Shown one piece after another: positions 34,199-42,848 of a DNA stretch of 49,178 nt (within the stretch, counting starts at the first letter, position 1; every line of letters starts with the position of its first letter). The position numbers and the translations under genes are program-made. The stretch comes from Lachnospiraceae bacterium UBA7076. Lineage in GTDB: Bacteria; Bacillota; Clostridia; Lachnospirales; Lachnospiraceae. The stretch lies in assembly GCA_002493625.1 (NCBI GenBank), contig DKZK01000027.1:1-49178 (forward strand), read 5' to 3'. The notes beneath the pieces are model-generated. The model was not told the origin of the DNA, did no database searches, and saw only the letters and a list, made by a program, of their open reading frames with translations.

Positions 34199-35658
34199 AG
34201 TAAACCTCCTTTTACCATGACTGACAGTATAAATTTATTGCCCTCCACAATAAAGTCTATATCGCCGCCATATTTTACTGCACACTTCCTGATATTTTTC
34301 AGACCGATTCCATGCACCTCCTTATCCTCCTTTGTTGATATTGGAAAGCCGCTGTCCTTATCAAACCGCGCCATGCCATCAAAGCTATTTTCAATTTCTA
34401 TAAAATACATGCCCTTTGCCTTGAAGGACCGGAGCGCAATATATGCTTCCGCATCCGGATTTTTTTCTCTCATTCTCATACAGGCTTCAATGGCATTGTC
34501 CAGACCGTTGCTCAGTATAATCCCTATGTCATAAGCTTTTATCGCAGCTGCTTCCGATACCATGAAATCATCCGTATATAGCCTTATCCCTTTTACCTGT
34601 TTTTCCGCATAGCGGAATTTACTCCCTATCACTGCATCACTGACAGGATTTCCCGTATGTACCTTTATATCAAGCTGCTCCACAGACTGGTACATTTCAT
34701 TAAAATAATTCTGTATCTCCTCATCCTCTTTACTGTCATCCTGCCGGTACTTTTCCTGTATCAGCTTATGCAAAACTGCCATATGATTTTTCATGTCATG
34801 CCTGACTGAACGTATTCCATCATATAAATGCTCCATTTCCACCATGGAGCTTTGCAACTGTGCATTCTGACTGGCAAGCACAATTTTTTCCGCCCGTTCC
34901 TCCTGCAAAGATACCATGTCCTGATAAACGCGGAAGCTGAAAACAATTGCCACAAGAAGCACCAATGCAATCAGTGGAATAATCACGTATAATGCCGGAT
35001 ATTTATCATACAGCAGCACCGGATTTCCCTCCTCGACAGCAATGATTAACATTCGGACAAGCACAGCAACCAGCACACCCGCTACCGATGGCAGGAGATA
35101 AAAAACAGCTTCCCTTCCCATATTCATGTTTTTTTCATAATTATAATTTTTAACAATTTTCCTCAGGGAACCAAGCAGTAAAGCGCCCTGAATGATTTGC
35201 ATAAATGCTATTGTAAGGCAGGATATGATGCTTACAGTCACAGGCAGATATTCTATCCATATATTTCCCTTATCCACTTGGCGAACAAGCACAGTCAGCG
35301 CCACATCCCCTATATAGTTCAGACTATACGACGCCAGAAAAGCCAGCTCACGCAGGGAAATAAACTGAACAACCATAAAAATTTTCAATAAAACAGTTCC
35401 CTGATACCAGCACAGACAAAAAATAAATAATGTTACAGTGGAGCAAAGCAATTTGAGAACGAGCATTGTATTCACCATTTCAGAAAATACAAGATTGCAA
35501 CCAAACCTTATTAAAATCCATACAATGCTGACTGCCCATTTCGCGCCCTTTATCTGACTTTGCTTTGGCTTGGCAAACCTGCAAAAAAAGAACTGTATGC
35601 AATACCCTTCAAAAAGGTACATCATAATACAAAGCGCTTCCGTAATCCATTCAGACAT
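34195..35658 (-). CDS. AgrC-like GHKL sensor histidine kinase
   Basis: The protein has 487 residues from the ATG at 35658 (GAGGTGG upstream). Residues 1-250 hold six or seven membrane helices. The dimerisation helix has GIRSVRHDMKNHM (phospho-His), then the GHKL ATPase: LSNGLDNAIEACMRM (N box) and HGIGLKNIRKC (G2). This is the HPK10 type that senses peptides in agr-like systems. No AgrB/AgrD is nearby. It overlaps the LytTR regulator upstream and the DUF6033-like gene downstream. Confidence 0.9.
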   Translation of the reverse strand: MSEWITEALCIMMYLFEGYCIQFFFCRFAKPKQSQIKGAKWAVSIVWILIRFGCNLVFSEMVNTMLVLKLLCSTVTLFIFCLCWYQGTVLLKIFMVVQFISLRELAFLASYSLNYIGDVALTVLVRQVDKGNIWIEYLPVTVSIISCLTIAFMQIIQGALLLGSLRKIVKNYNYEKNMNMGREAVFYLLPSVAGVLVAVLVRMLIIAVEEGNPVLLYDKYPALYVIIPLIALVLLVAIVFSFRVYQDMVSLQEERAEKIVLASQNAQLQSSMVEMEHLYDGIRSVRHDMKNHMAVLHKLIQEKYRQDDSKEDEEIQNYFNEMYQSVEQLDIKVHTGNPVSDAVIGSKFRYAEKQVKGIRLYTDDFMVSEAAAIKAYDIGIILSNGLDNAIEACMRMREKNPDAEAYIALRSFKAKGMYFIEIENSFDGMARFDKDSGFPISTKEDKEVHGIGLKNIRKCAVKYGGDIDFIVEGNKFILSVMVKGGLL

Positions 35659-36367
35659 CAGCACCCACCTCGTTTCTGAGATACCGCATATAAGTTTTTA
35701 CAAATCCGCCATATCGTTCCTTTGCCAGATATATACTTTCCCCGTTATTTAAAGTAATGCTCTGTCCGTTGTACTCTGCAACATATGCCAGATTTACCAG
35801 ATACCCTCTATGGCACCGGTAAAAGCTTTCTCCAAGCTGTCTTTCCAGCTCATTCATGGAAACATAGGCTTCTATTATCTCTTTTATGGTATGAATGCCT
35901 GCCTTCTTCCCCATGCTTTCAACATAAAGAATATTTCTCTTTTCCAATGTAATGCTTCGTTTTCCCGTTTTTATAAACAAAGGCTCCTGCCGCTGTTTTT
36001 TTCGTTTTTCCAGTTCCCTTTTTGCCCTGCAAAATACTTCAACAAATTTACTTTCCACAATCGGCTTTAAAAGATAATGGAATGCTGCCACATCAAATGC
36101 TTCAAACACATATTCCCGAAGCCCTGTTATGAAAATCAGTATTGTTTCCTCATTTCTTCCCCTGATTTTCCTTGCCGTTTCAATACCGTTCATTCCATCC
36201 ATCTGTATGTCAAGGAATACAATGTCAAATTTTTTCCCGGAGGCAAGCAAAGCATCACCTGTCACATAAAGCTCTATGTCACTATCCTGCTCCTGTCTTT
36301 CAAGCAATCCCTTTATCTGTTCACGTATGATTTTTTCATCATCACATACTGCTATGTTCAATTTCAT
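35651..36367 (-). CDS. LytTR-type response regulator
   Basis: The protein has 238 residues; the start at 36367 (MKLNIAVCDDEKIIREQI) is taken because the receiver begins there. Receiver: CDDE, phospho-Asp in IVFLDIQMDGMNG, and Lys in LLKPI. LytTR domain at about 135-235: IKTGKRSITLEKRNILYVES and SFYRCHRGYLVNLAYV. It forms an AgrA-like pair with the kinase downstream (eight bases of overlap). Targets probably include its own operon. Confidence 0.9.
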   Translation of the reverse strand: MKLNIAVCDDEKIIREQIKGLLERQEQDSDIELYVTGDALLASGKKFDIVFLDIQMDGMNGIETARKIRGRNEETILIFITGLREYVFEAFDVAAFHYLLKPIVESKFVEVFCRAKRELEKRKKQRQEPLFIKTGKRSITLEKRNILYVESMGKKAGIHTIKEIIEAYVSMNELERQLGESFYRCHRGYLVNLAYVAEYNGQSITLNNGESIYLAKERYGGFVKTYMRYLRNEVGADV

Positions 36368-36516
36368 CACCTGCAATCTATATATGTCCCCCACGGACAA
36401 ATTCCTCAAGATATTTCTTTTTATTTTATCGGCAGAAATTCTGCATATTTCTGTGGCAAAGAACGAAACCCTATCTTTGATGGAATGAAATCTGAAGGCT
36501 TCTGTATTTTTCTCAA
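36368..36516. other. Intergenic, promoter region of the LytTR operon
   Basis: About 150 bases between the response regulator and the EFR1 gene end. No gene, and no convincing direct repeats for LytTR binding were found by eye. Confidence 0.4.
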
Positions 36517-37275
36517 TTATAAATATTTATCCAGACGGCACTGTTCTTTTACTTCTTTCCCAAGTAAAGTTATTGCTTTATGAGGGCATTGACTAATGCA
36601 GGCATAACACATGGTACATTTATTACCGGGCACTGCCTTTCCTTCCTTAATGGATAAATTTTTCATGGGACAGGACTTCACGCACAATCCACATCCAACA
36701 CAAGCTTCATGTATTTTAAGCCTGTCGGAATATCCGGCAGTTTTATGATAAAACCATAATCGCTGACCAAACAACCCTGCAATATAAGCAAAAAATGTTA
36801 TTCCGGCCTTAGGATAATTTCCTTTTTTTATGCTTATAACTGTTTGCTCAAGCTTTTTTGTTGCCTTAACGACTGTTTCTCTGTTTTTCTCCACAGATTT
36901 TTTTAACAGCTTATTATCACATATAGAATCCGGCATCCGGACATGAAGTCCGCCAAGAATATGGGCTCCATATTTTTTTAGTATTCTTGCAGTGCATCCG
37001 GCTCCGTCCCCACTAAAAAGCGCCATTGTTGCCAAGCAAAAAACTTGCCTGCCCTTCCAGATGGTTGGATTTTTATGTATAAAATCTCTTACCATATATG
37101 GTGCATTCGAAAACTGTACGGGATACCCCAAAAAAATAACATCGTTTTCCTCAATTGCTTTTACCACATTGGGATTATCCAAGGACATTACCGCCGCATT
37201 CGGTTCCAAGCCTTTCACCAACAGATTCATACAATACTTTGTATTACCCGTTCCGCTCAAATATATTCCTAACAT
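36517..37275 (-). CDS. EFR1-type flavodoxin-ferredoxin fusion
   Basis: The protein has 252 residues. Residues 1-150 are a flavodoxin-like domain beginning LGIYLSGTGNTKYCMNLL (FMN loop). Residues 190-245 hold two 4Fe-4S clusters: CVGCGLCVKSCP and CTMCYACISQCP. The EFR1 family of anaerobes has this layout and is thought to shuttle electrons. GGAGG before its ATG overlaps the stop of the TetR gene, so TetR probably controls it. Confidence 0.9.
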   Translation of the reverse strand: MLGIYLSGTGNTKYCMNLLVKGLEPNAAVMSLDNPNVVKAIEENDVIFLGYPVQFSNAPYMVRDFIHKNPTIWKGRQVFCLATMALFSGDGAGCTARILKKYGAHILGGLHVRMPDSICDNKLLKKSVEKNRETVVKATKKLEQTVISIKKGNYPKAGITFFAYIAGLFGQRLWFYHKTAGYSDRLKIHEACVGCGLCVKSCPMKNLSIKEGKAVPGNKCTMCYACISQCPHKAITLLGKEVKEQCRLDKYL

Positions 37276-37277
37276 TT

Positions 37278-37913
37278 TTATTCCTCCATACTAATTGCTT
37301 TATATAAAAGTTTAAAGCTTCTATCTAAAAATTCCTTTTGCTGCATATGAATCATCCGGTTAATATATTCCTCTTTATTAAAAGACAGTTGGATAACACC
37401 GGTCAGCATTCCCCACATTGCAAAGGTTGTCTGCGCCATATTTATATCTCGTTTTAAAACCCCTGATTCTATTCCTTCCCGAAAAAACCGCCAAAGCAGT
37501 TCATTGATTTTTTCCCCAACCCGAAATGTATCTTTTTCTTCCGGTAAAAAATCAGTTCCCTCAAAATCAATATTTATATTCATTAATGCCATCCGGGAAT
37601 ACAATGGATATTCACTATGATATTGAAACAATGCCTGACAAATTTCTAAATATCGATAATAAAAATCCCCTTGCATATTCACTGCCTTACTGAGATATTC
37701 ATATAATTTTTCCATACTTTCTAATACCAATACTGCTATAAGCTCCTCTTTATCCTTAAAATAAACATAAAGAGATGCCTTACTGTAACCGGACTCGTTT
37801 GCAATATCATTCATGGAAGTGTTTTCAATCCCTTTTTCCATAAACAACTTCTCTGCAATTTGTGATATATTTTTTCTGTGTACACTTTGGGGTTGTTTTT
37901 TTCTTCTTGCCAT
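37278..37913 (-). CDS. TetR/AcrR family regulator
   Basis: The protein has 211 residues. The N-terminal TetR helix-turn-helix is at 14-60 (AEKLFMEKGIENTSMNDIANES; SKASLYVYFKDKEEL), and the rest is the all-helical ligand domain. It is cotranscribed with the EFR1 gene. A near-perfect operator lies just upstream. Ligand unknown. Confidence 0.9.
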   Translation of the reverse strand: MARRKKQPQSVHRKNISQIAEKLFMEKGIENTSMNDIANESGYSKASLYVYFKDKEELIAVLVLESMEKLYEYLSKAVNMQGDFYYRYLEICQALFQYHSEYPLYSRMALMNINIDFEGTDFLPEEKDTFRVGEKINELLWRFFREGIESGVLKRDINMAQTTFAMWGMLTGVIQLSFNKEEYINRMIHMQQKEFLDRSFKLLYKAISMEE

Positions 37914-37951
37914 AATTTTAATCCTTTCTTGTGTAGAAAATATGCGTTTAA

Positions 37952-37976
37952 ATAATTAAACCGTTGGTTTAATTAT
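37952..37976 (-). promoter_or_regulatory. Candidate TetR operator
   Basis: ATAATTAAACC-gtt-GGTTTAATTAT: perfect 11-base arms with a three-base centre, 39 bases upstream of the TetR start. It is most likely the autoregulatory site. Confidence 0.72.
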
Positions 37977-37997
37977 AGTTATTCTTTATTTTTTTGT

Positions 37998-38036
37998 CAA
38001 TAAAAAAGCAGGTTGGTTTCCCCTCCTGCTTTTATT
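37998..38036 (-). terminator. Terminator of the XRE gene
   Basis: CAATAAAA-AGCAGG and CCTGCTTTTATTG form a long stem around a 12-base loop, followed on the minus strand by T-rich DNA. It lies 28 bases after the stop of the XRE gene at 38064. Confidence 0.68.
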
Positions 38037-38063
38037 GTTTTTATTTCATTCGGCGTAATCCCT

Positions 38064-38573
38064 TTATTCTTTCTTCCGTGTCAAAAAAATTCCAACAACT
38101 GCCCCTATAAAGATAATCGGTGCTAATCTGACAAATAAATATTCAAATATGTGAAAAGCTACTCCAAAAACGGCAGTTTCGGGGTCATTATAATCCCAAT
38201 CCAGGTAGGGACTGTTTAATACAATTAAGACTGCAAAAACCGTTACTATAACCGCACACAGCAAGATAAATATCCAATGAAGTATCCTTTTTCTCATGTT
38301 CTTTCTTTGCGCAAGTTGTAAGTTTATAACCTCCAGCTTTTCGGAAATCGCTTTTAAGTCGCCGGCTTTCGACTCAGCAATACTTTCCCCAAGCAAAGTA
38401 CTTACAGGTGTTTCAAGTACTTCCGATATGGATATTAATATATCAGAATCCGGAACTGACAATCCGTTCTCCCATTTAGAAACTGTTTGACGCACCACAT
38501 TCAGCTTGATAGCAAGTTCTTCTTGCGAAAGTCCTTTTGATTTTCTAATTGCTTTCATATTTTCGCTTAACAT
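38064..38573 (-). CDS. XRE family regulator with two membrane helices
   Basis: The protein has 169 residues from ATG 38573 (AAGG upstream). Residues 1-60 are an XRE helix-turn-helix (LSQEELAIKLNVVRQTVSKWENGLSVP). Two hydrophobic segments follow (about 100-122, 138-162). This membrane-tethered XRE design is common in Firmicutes. The inverted repeat TTAACA...TGTTAA near 38649-38673 might be its operator. Confidence 0.85.
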   Translation of the reverse strand: MLSENMKAIRKSKGLSQEELAIKLNVVRQTVSKWENGLSVPDSDILISISEVLETPVSTLLGESIAESKAGDLKAISEKLEVINLQLAQRKNMRKRILHWIFILLCAVIVTVFAVLIVLNSPYLDWDYNDPETAVFGVAFHIFEYLFVRLAPIIFIGAVVGIFLTRKKE

Positions 38574-38597
38574 CAGGAATAACCTTCTTTCTTTCAA

Positions 38598-38833
38598 TCG
38601 TTACCGCTATTATATGAAAAACTGCCCGTTGCTACAAGCAACGCATATTAACATTTAAGGTGTCGATTTGTTAATCAGCACTGCCAAATCCTACAGTATG
38701 TCCACCCTCACAGTTTCTGTGGGGGAAATTGCCTCTGTTTCGCATTCAATGCGTTTCTAAATGCGTCTCCACTCAAAAAAACATTTATTAAATTATCAAT
38801 ATAGTGTTTGCGTATATTAGGATTCATATCATG
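38598..38833. other. Intergenic with small hairpins
   Basis: About 235 bases. It holds GTTGCT-aca-AGCAAC (38629-38643), the TTAACA/TGTTAA repeat (38649-38673) and CCCTCACAG-ttt-CTGTGGGGG near 38705-38726. No gene is seen. Confidence 0.4.
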
Positions 38834-39472
38834 TCACCGTCCACTCTTGAATTCCTTTTCATAAAATTCTTTTAAAAGCACTCCCAATTTATCCGGAGCT
38901 TCAACATTTACTTCATGTCCTGCGCCACTGATATACTCCAAACGGGCATCCTGCAAAAGCGTTGCCAGTTGTTTAGACATTTTTCCATTTACCCGGTCTT
39001 TTTCTCCGCAAATTATCATTGCCGGACATGATACCCTATGCAAGCTATCACTAAAATCCAATTTCATCATTGATTTGCACAAATCAATATAATCCTTCTT
39101 CTCAAATCCCATTTGTTGAAACAACGATTTTGGCATAAATCGAAAGCATATGTTCTGAAATTTTAAAATCATTTCAGGCATCTTATACGGAGCTGCAATA
39201 AGCACTAAAGATCTTACTTTTTCCGGCTTATCAATGGCATAATTCAACGCCAGCACTCCGCCTAATGATAACCCACACAAATCAATAGGTTCTTCAGATT
39301 TATCACATAGTGCAGAAAATGCTTTATACAAATTTTTATAGTTCACATTTTGATTCTTTACACTTTCTGCCAAATCAGGGCACACATGCTCTTCCGTTTC
39401 CCCTATAAACGAAAGCACCTCATTCCAGCTATCAGGCGTCTGCCCTAATCCATGAACAAATATTCCTCCCAT
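38834..39472 (-). CDS. Alpha/beta hydrolase
   Basis: The protein has 212 residues. Start at 39472 follows GGAGG by nine bases (MGGIFVHGLGQTPDSW: oxyanion HGLGQ). The nucleophile elbow is LCGLSLGGVLAL (Ser near 80), the acid ICGEKDRVNG, and the His GAGHEVNVEAP. All three catalytic residues are present. It resembles small esterases/lipases or MhpC-like enzymes. Substrate unknown. Confidence 0.88.
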   Translation of the reverse strand: MGGIFVHGLGQTPDSWNEVLSFIGETEEHVCPDLAESVKNQNVNYKNLYKAFSALCDKSEEPIDLCGLSLGGVLALNYAIDKPEKVRSLVLIAAPYKMPEMILKFQNICFRFMPKSLFQQMGFEKKDYIDLCKSMMKLDFSDSLHRVSCPAMIICGEKDRVNGKMSKQLATLLQDARLEYISGAGHEVNVEAPDKLGVLLKEFYEKEFKSGR

Positions 39473-39626
39473 GTCATATATCCTCCGTATTATAAAATAG
39501 TAGTGTTTATAGTCCCTCTCCAAGAACCGATTTATTTAATGAATTATAATATAACATGAATAAACTTTGTAAGCAAAATACTGTTCATTCATGGAACCAA
39601 AGGAAATGAGGTACTATTTAAAAGAG

Positions 39627-40622
39627 TTAAGCTATAACCTCCCAGTAACCATTTTTATTTGCTCCATGTCGTATTATTTTCCCCTCTGTTTTTAATTTAG
39701 CCAAAATACGCTGTACCTGCCTTTCAGTAACTCCCACAGATATAGCCAAACTATTAGCTGACATATTGCCATCCTGTCTTAAAAGGGCTTTTATTTTTTC
39801 CTCATTATTTTTCACGACATTTATTCCGACATTTGTTACGACGTTTGTTCTGCTATGTGCCTCACTAATCTCTTTTAAGGCATTACAAATCATTCCAAGC
39901 ATAAACTCAACAAATTCAGTAGAATCCCCAGCATTATCAGCCCGCTGCAATACCTTGTAATACTCATTCTGATTTTCATATACAAGCGTTTCTACCGGAA
40001 TCCATGCAAAAACTTCTTTCCATTTCTGTAAAATTAACGACTGCCACAACCTTCCCATTCGACCATTACCATCGGCAAAAGGATGAATAAACTCAAACTC
40101 ATAATGAAAAACACAAGATTTTACAAGCAAATGATACTTCGATTGCTTCAGCCATGTGAACAGTTGATTCATTAAATCCGGCACATATTTTGCCGGTGTT
40201 CCTGCATGAATCAATTCCGTTCCGGCATAAACACCAACATTTCCGCTTCGAAAACTTCCCGCTTCTTTCACAAGCCCCCCCATCATAATCTTATGCGCCA
40301 GCAAAAGATTTTTCATACTATACGGATTAAGTGCAGATACTCTTTCATAAGCCTCATATGCATTCTTTACTTCACGAATATCCTGTGGCGGACCTAATAT
40401 CCGCTTCCCATTTATCACATCCGTAACCTGTTCCAAAGTAAGCGTATTCTGCTCTATTGCCAAAGATGAGTGTATTGTCTTGATCCGATTTTCTTTACGG
40501 AGAATTGGATTTGGACGCATGGCATCATAAGTTGTAATTGTCCCAACATATTCTCCTATCTCTATTATTAAATTTGTTATTTCCTCATTCATTGTAAAAG
40601 GAGGTTTATAACTTTCACCCAT
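39627..40622 (-). CDS. Fic domain protein with C-terminal winged helix
   Basis: The protein has 331 residues from ATG 40622 (GGAG six bases upstream). The Fic motif HPFADGNGRMGR is at 180-191. An inhibitory motif (SSLAIEQN, 52-59) lies in the N-terminal region, so this is a class II self-inhibited AMPylator. Residues 270-330 form a winged helix (NSLAISVGVTERQVQRILAKL). Fic enzymes transfer AMP to protein targets; such HTH-Fic proteins are often regulators or toxins. The target is unknown. Confidence 0.9.
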   Translation of the reverse strand: MGESYKPPFTMNEEITNLIIEIGEYVGTITTYDAMRPNPILRKENRIKTIHSSLAIEQNTLTLEQVTDVINGKRILGPPQDIREVKNAYEAYERVSALNPYSMKNLLLAHKIMMGGLVKEAGSFRSGNVGVYAGTELIHAGTPAKYVPDLMNQLFTWLKQSKYHLLVKSCVFHYEFEFIHPFADGNGRMGRLWQSLILQKWKEVFAWIPVETLVYENQNEYYKVLQRADNAGDSTEFVEFMLGMICNALKEISEAHSRTNVVTNVGINVVKNNEEKIKALLRQDGNMSANSLAISVGVTERQVQRILAKLKTEGKIIRHGANKNGYWEVIA

Positions 40623-40678
40623 ATTATTCTCCAATCATTATTCAGCCAATCTAAGCATTTTAACTCCTTCTTGTTATT

Positions 40679-40984
40679 TCACATCGTCTCACTCTGATAC
40701 TTTCCATTTCCAAATATCATTTCAAGCAGTTCGTCTGCAATCTTTCCATCTAAAACACGCATCAGATTATCTTCTACATCTTCTTTGCCCAGAAAATTCA
40801 TACTCCCATACCAGACTACTTGATAGTCTATAATGCAATAATGCTGACAGTAATCCTCCACGAGGTTCATTTCAAATCCTGCACTTCGCATCTGTTCCTG
40901 CAACTCCTGCCAATATGCGCTATCTCCATATATTATCCCCAATGCTGAAATAACCATTAACAAAAGCACACCACCAGCATCCAT
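40679..40984 (-). CDS. Truncated phospholipase D-like domain protein
   Basis: The protein has 101 residues from ATG 40984 (AGGAGG upstream). The C-terminal part (QHYCIIDYQVVWYGSMNFLG; EDNLMRVLDGKIADELLEM) matches the second HKD half of PLD-family nucleases seen in helicase-linked enzymes, but the catalytic HxK reads HYC. The N-terminal 30 residues are unrelated and hydrophobic. I think it is a degraded fragment or a short non-catalytic member. Confidence 0.62.
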   Translation of the reverse strand: MDAGGVLLLMVISALGIIYGDSAYWQELQEQMRSAGFEMNLVEDYCQHYCIIDYQVVWYGSMNFLGKEDVEDNLMRVLDGKIADELLEMIFGNGKYQSETM

Positions 40985-41018
40985 ATTCAATACCTCCTGT
41001 TGATAAATAAACCCGAAG

Positions 41019-41456
41019 TTATTGCTCTGAAATATATTTCCGTATTTCATCAGAAGTCAATTTTCTTATCTGTGTATTTGCATATTCCCTGTATTCTTCA
41101 ACCATGAAAACCGGCAACATATTTTCACAGGTTTTTCCTTTGTTCTTTTTTAGATATAGCTGCAAGTCCTCGCTTTGTGCAAAGATTTTGTATGAACATC
41201 TGCCATTTTCACTTTTTATTTCATATATGCCACATGGTCTTTTCATGCTATAATCGGCAGTACGCAAATACAATTTTGCAATTTCTAATGACTTAAAAGG
41301 AAATTTCCATCGTTGCAATCCACGATTAGGTTCACGTTCAATACAAATGCACCGTCCACAGGTTCCGCAGATATATTGTGTATGATTTTCTAAACAGTCT
41401 ATGGGATTTAACAGCGGTGTTATTCTGTTTTTATCGACATAGCATTCCATGCACAT
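41019..41456 (-). CDS. Small cysteine-rich protein
   Basis: The protein has 145 residues. A zinc-ribbon-like N-terminus (CMEC, CGTCGRCIC) precedes a basic middle (LQRWKFPFKSLEIAKLYLR; MKRPCGIYEI). It ends 34 bases before the PLD fragment gene, so the two are probably cotranscribed. The family is not recognised; nucleic-acid or protein binding through zinc is a guess. Confidence 0.65.
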   Translation of the reverse strand: MCMECYVDKNRITPLLNPIDCLENHTQYICGTCGRCICIEREPNRGLQRWKFPFKSLEIAKLYLRTADYSMKRPCGIYEIKSENGRCSYKIFAQSEDLQLYLKKNKGKTCENMLPVFMVEEYREYANTQIRKLTSDEIRKYISEQ

Positions 41457-41509
41457 TTTAAATTCACACCTTTACAAAAGCCTATTTATTGCCGTTAGCA
41501 ACACCAAAA

Positions 41510-41656
41510 TTATACTACATCTGTAAGTTCTATCTTTCCACCCGAAACAGGTAAGTTATTATCCCTACAAAAATCAACCAATTCTTCCTTTAAATAATAA
41601 AAACTTCTAAAGGTTTTCCCATCTAATTCCTTGTTCAATTCCGGTCTTTTGTTCAT
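41510..41656 (-). CDS. Truncated SAP-domain-like protein
   Basis: A 48-codon gene with AGGAG nine bases before its ATG. It reads MNKRPELNKELDGKTFRSFY YLKEELVDFCRDNNLPVSGG KIELTDVV. This is the start of the SAP / DUF6434-type protein found in many Firmicutes, which is usually much longer. It ends at TAA right where the second helix of the SAP fold should follow, so it is probably a remnant. Confidence 0.6.
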   Translation of the reverse strand: MNKRPELNKELDGKTFRSFYYLKEELVDFCRDNNLPVSGGKIELTDVV

Positions 41657-41742
41657 ATATCAGCTCTCCTGCATATCTAAATTTTGCATTTTTCTATTAT
41701 GATTATTTATTAGTTCATCACAACCATAAAAAAACAAACTTG

Positions 41743-42360
41743 TCAGTTTACTCTTCTGGCAACAATTTTATTTGATGCGTGCAAATGTTTCGGTACATTT
41801 GGATGTTCATCTTCAAACACATAGGATTTAAACTGCAATATTTCCCAATCTTTATATAATTCTTTAATTTCCTCATCTTTTGCCAAACCAATTGCAAATG
41901 GAGCAATATCCTCAGATGCCGGTACAACATCAGTAAATATTTGAATTATATGAATGCCACCTATATTGGTATACTTTTTTGCATTATTTATAAATTTTTT
42001 CCACTCATTCTTAGCCACAAAATGTAACGTACCAAAACAAATAATCATATCATAATACTGTTTGAACTGGTATGTAGTTAAATCTGCTACAAATGCGTTT
42101 ACTTGTGCGTTAGATAATTCACATCTATGTTTTAGTTTTGCAATCCCATGTTCAGATAAATCAAATGCATCAACAAAATGTCCTTGTCTAGCTAAATATA
42201 TGGCATTTTGCCCTTCCCCACACCCTACATCCAATACTTTTGACTGGTTGTTAATCAAATGCTCAAATTCAGTAACAGCTGTATTAGGTTCAACGGAAAA
42301 TGTAACAGTATCATATTCCTGATATACTTTCTCCCAAAATGGAACTAAATCTTTGTTCAT
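41743..42360 (-). CDS. SAM-dependent methyltransferase (TehB-like)
   Basis: The protein has 205 residues from the Met at 42360 (MNKDLVPFWEKVYQ), with AAGGGAG 13 bases upstream; a start at 42456 is possible but the extra 32 residues match nothing. Motif I is VLDVGCGEGQNAIYLARQG, then DAFDLSEHGI and MIICFGTLHFV. It resembles tellurite-resistance TehB and small thiol/metabolite methyltransferases. It is a single gene. Confidence 0.84.
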   Translation of the reverse strand: MNKDLVPFWEKVYQEYDTVTFSVEPNTAVTEFEHLINNQSKVLDVGCGEGQNAIYLARQGHFVDAFDLSEHGIAKLKHRCELSNAQVNAFVADLTTYQFKQYYDMIICFGTLHFVAKNEWKKFINNAKKYTNIGGIHIIQIFTDVVPASEDIAPFAIGLAKDEEIKELYKDWEILQFKSYVFEDEHPNVPKHLHASNKIVARRVN

Positions 42361-42456
42361 ATTATTTCTAATGCTCCCTTCGAACTCCAAATTGTTGCTG
42401 TAAGTATAACATATCCTTATACCGTTTACTCCAAGAAATGTTTTTCCATTTTCCAC

Positions 42457-42848
42457 TTCTGCCCTTTCAGGTAATTCTGCTTTTCATGCAGATTATTTTA
42501 ATTTTTGCAAAGCTCTTTCATGCGCTTAAACTGCATCCTCACCCCTTGCAATCCAACATGAAATCACGTCCAGAATGTATTCCACTTTACTTCATAAATA
42601 TAGCATATCCCAATACGAATATCTATTGCAATCTTTGGGACATTTTGTCTCAAAGTTACTATATGATATTCAGTCTTTTTATGGGAAATGACCTAGGTCT
42701 GCCAGGGACCGGTCATATCACGCAAAACCGTTACCTTGAATTTTCCCAATAACAGTGGTTTGATGTAAATTAGCCTCATTCTTTTAAGTATCGTGTTATT
42801 ATGACCATATCAAATACACTAATACAAAGCATGGAAACATTTATATTC
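42457..42848. other. Intergenic, nothing recognised
   Basis: About 390 bases without a supported gene. A plus-strand frame spans most of it (42438-42752) but has no ribosome site and no similarity I recognise. Confidence 0.4.

Noticed and set aside
38690..38730. Faint similarity of CCTACAGT..CCACCCTCAC to a piece of tuf
   Set aside because: It is only about 20 bases with mismatches and no flanking match; probably chance.
42361..42456. Longer start for the TehB-like methyltransferase
   Set aside because: The extra 32 residues match nothing and relatives begin near the Met at 42360; not excluded entirely.
42438..42752. Plus-strand open frame of 104 codons in the 42.4-42.8 kb gap
   Set aside because: It starts inside the methyltransferase 5' region, has no ribosome site and matches no family I know.
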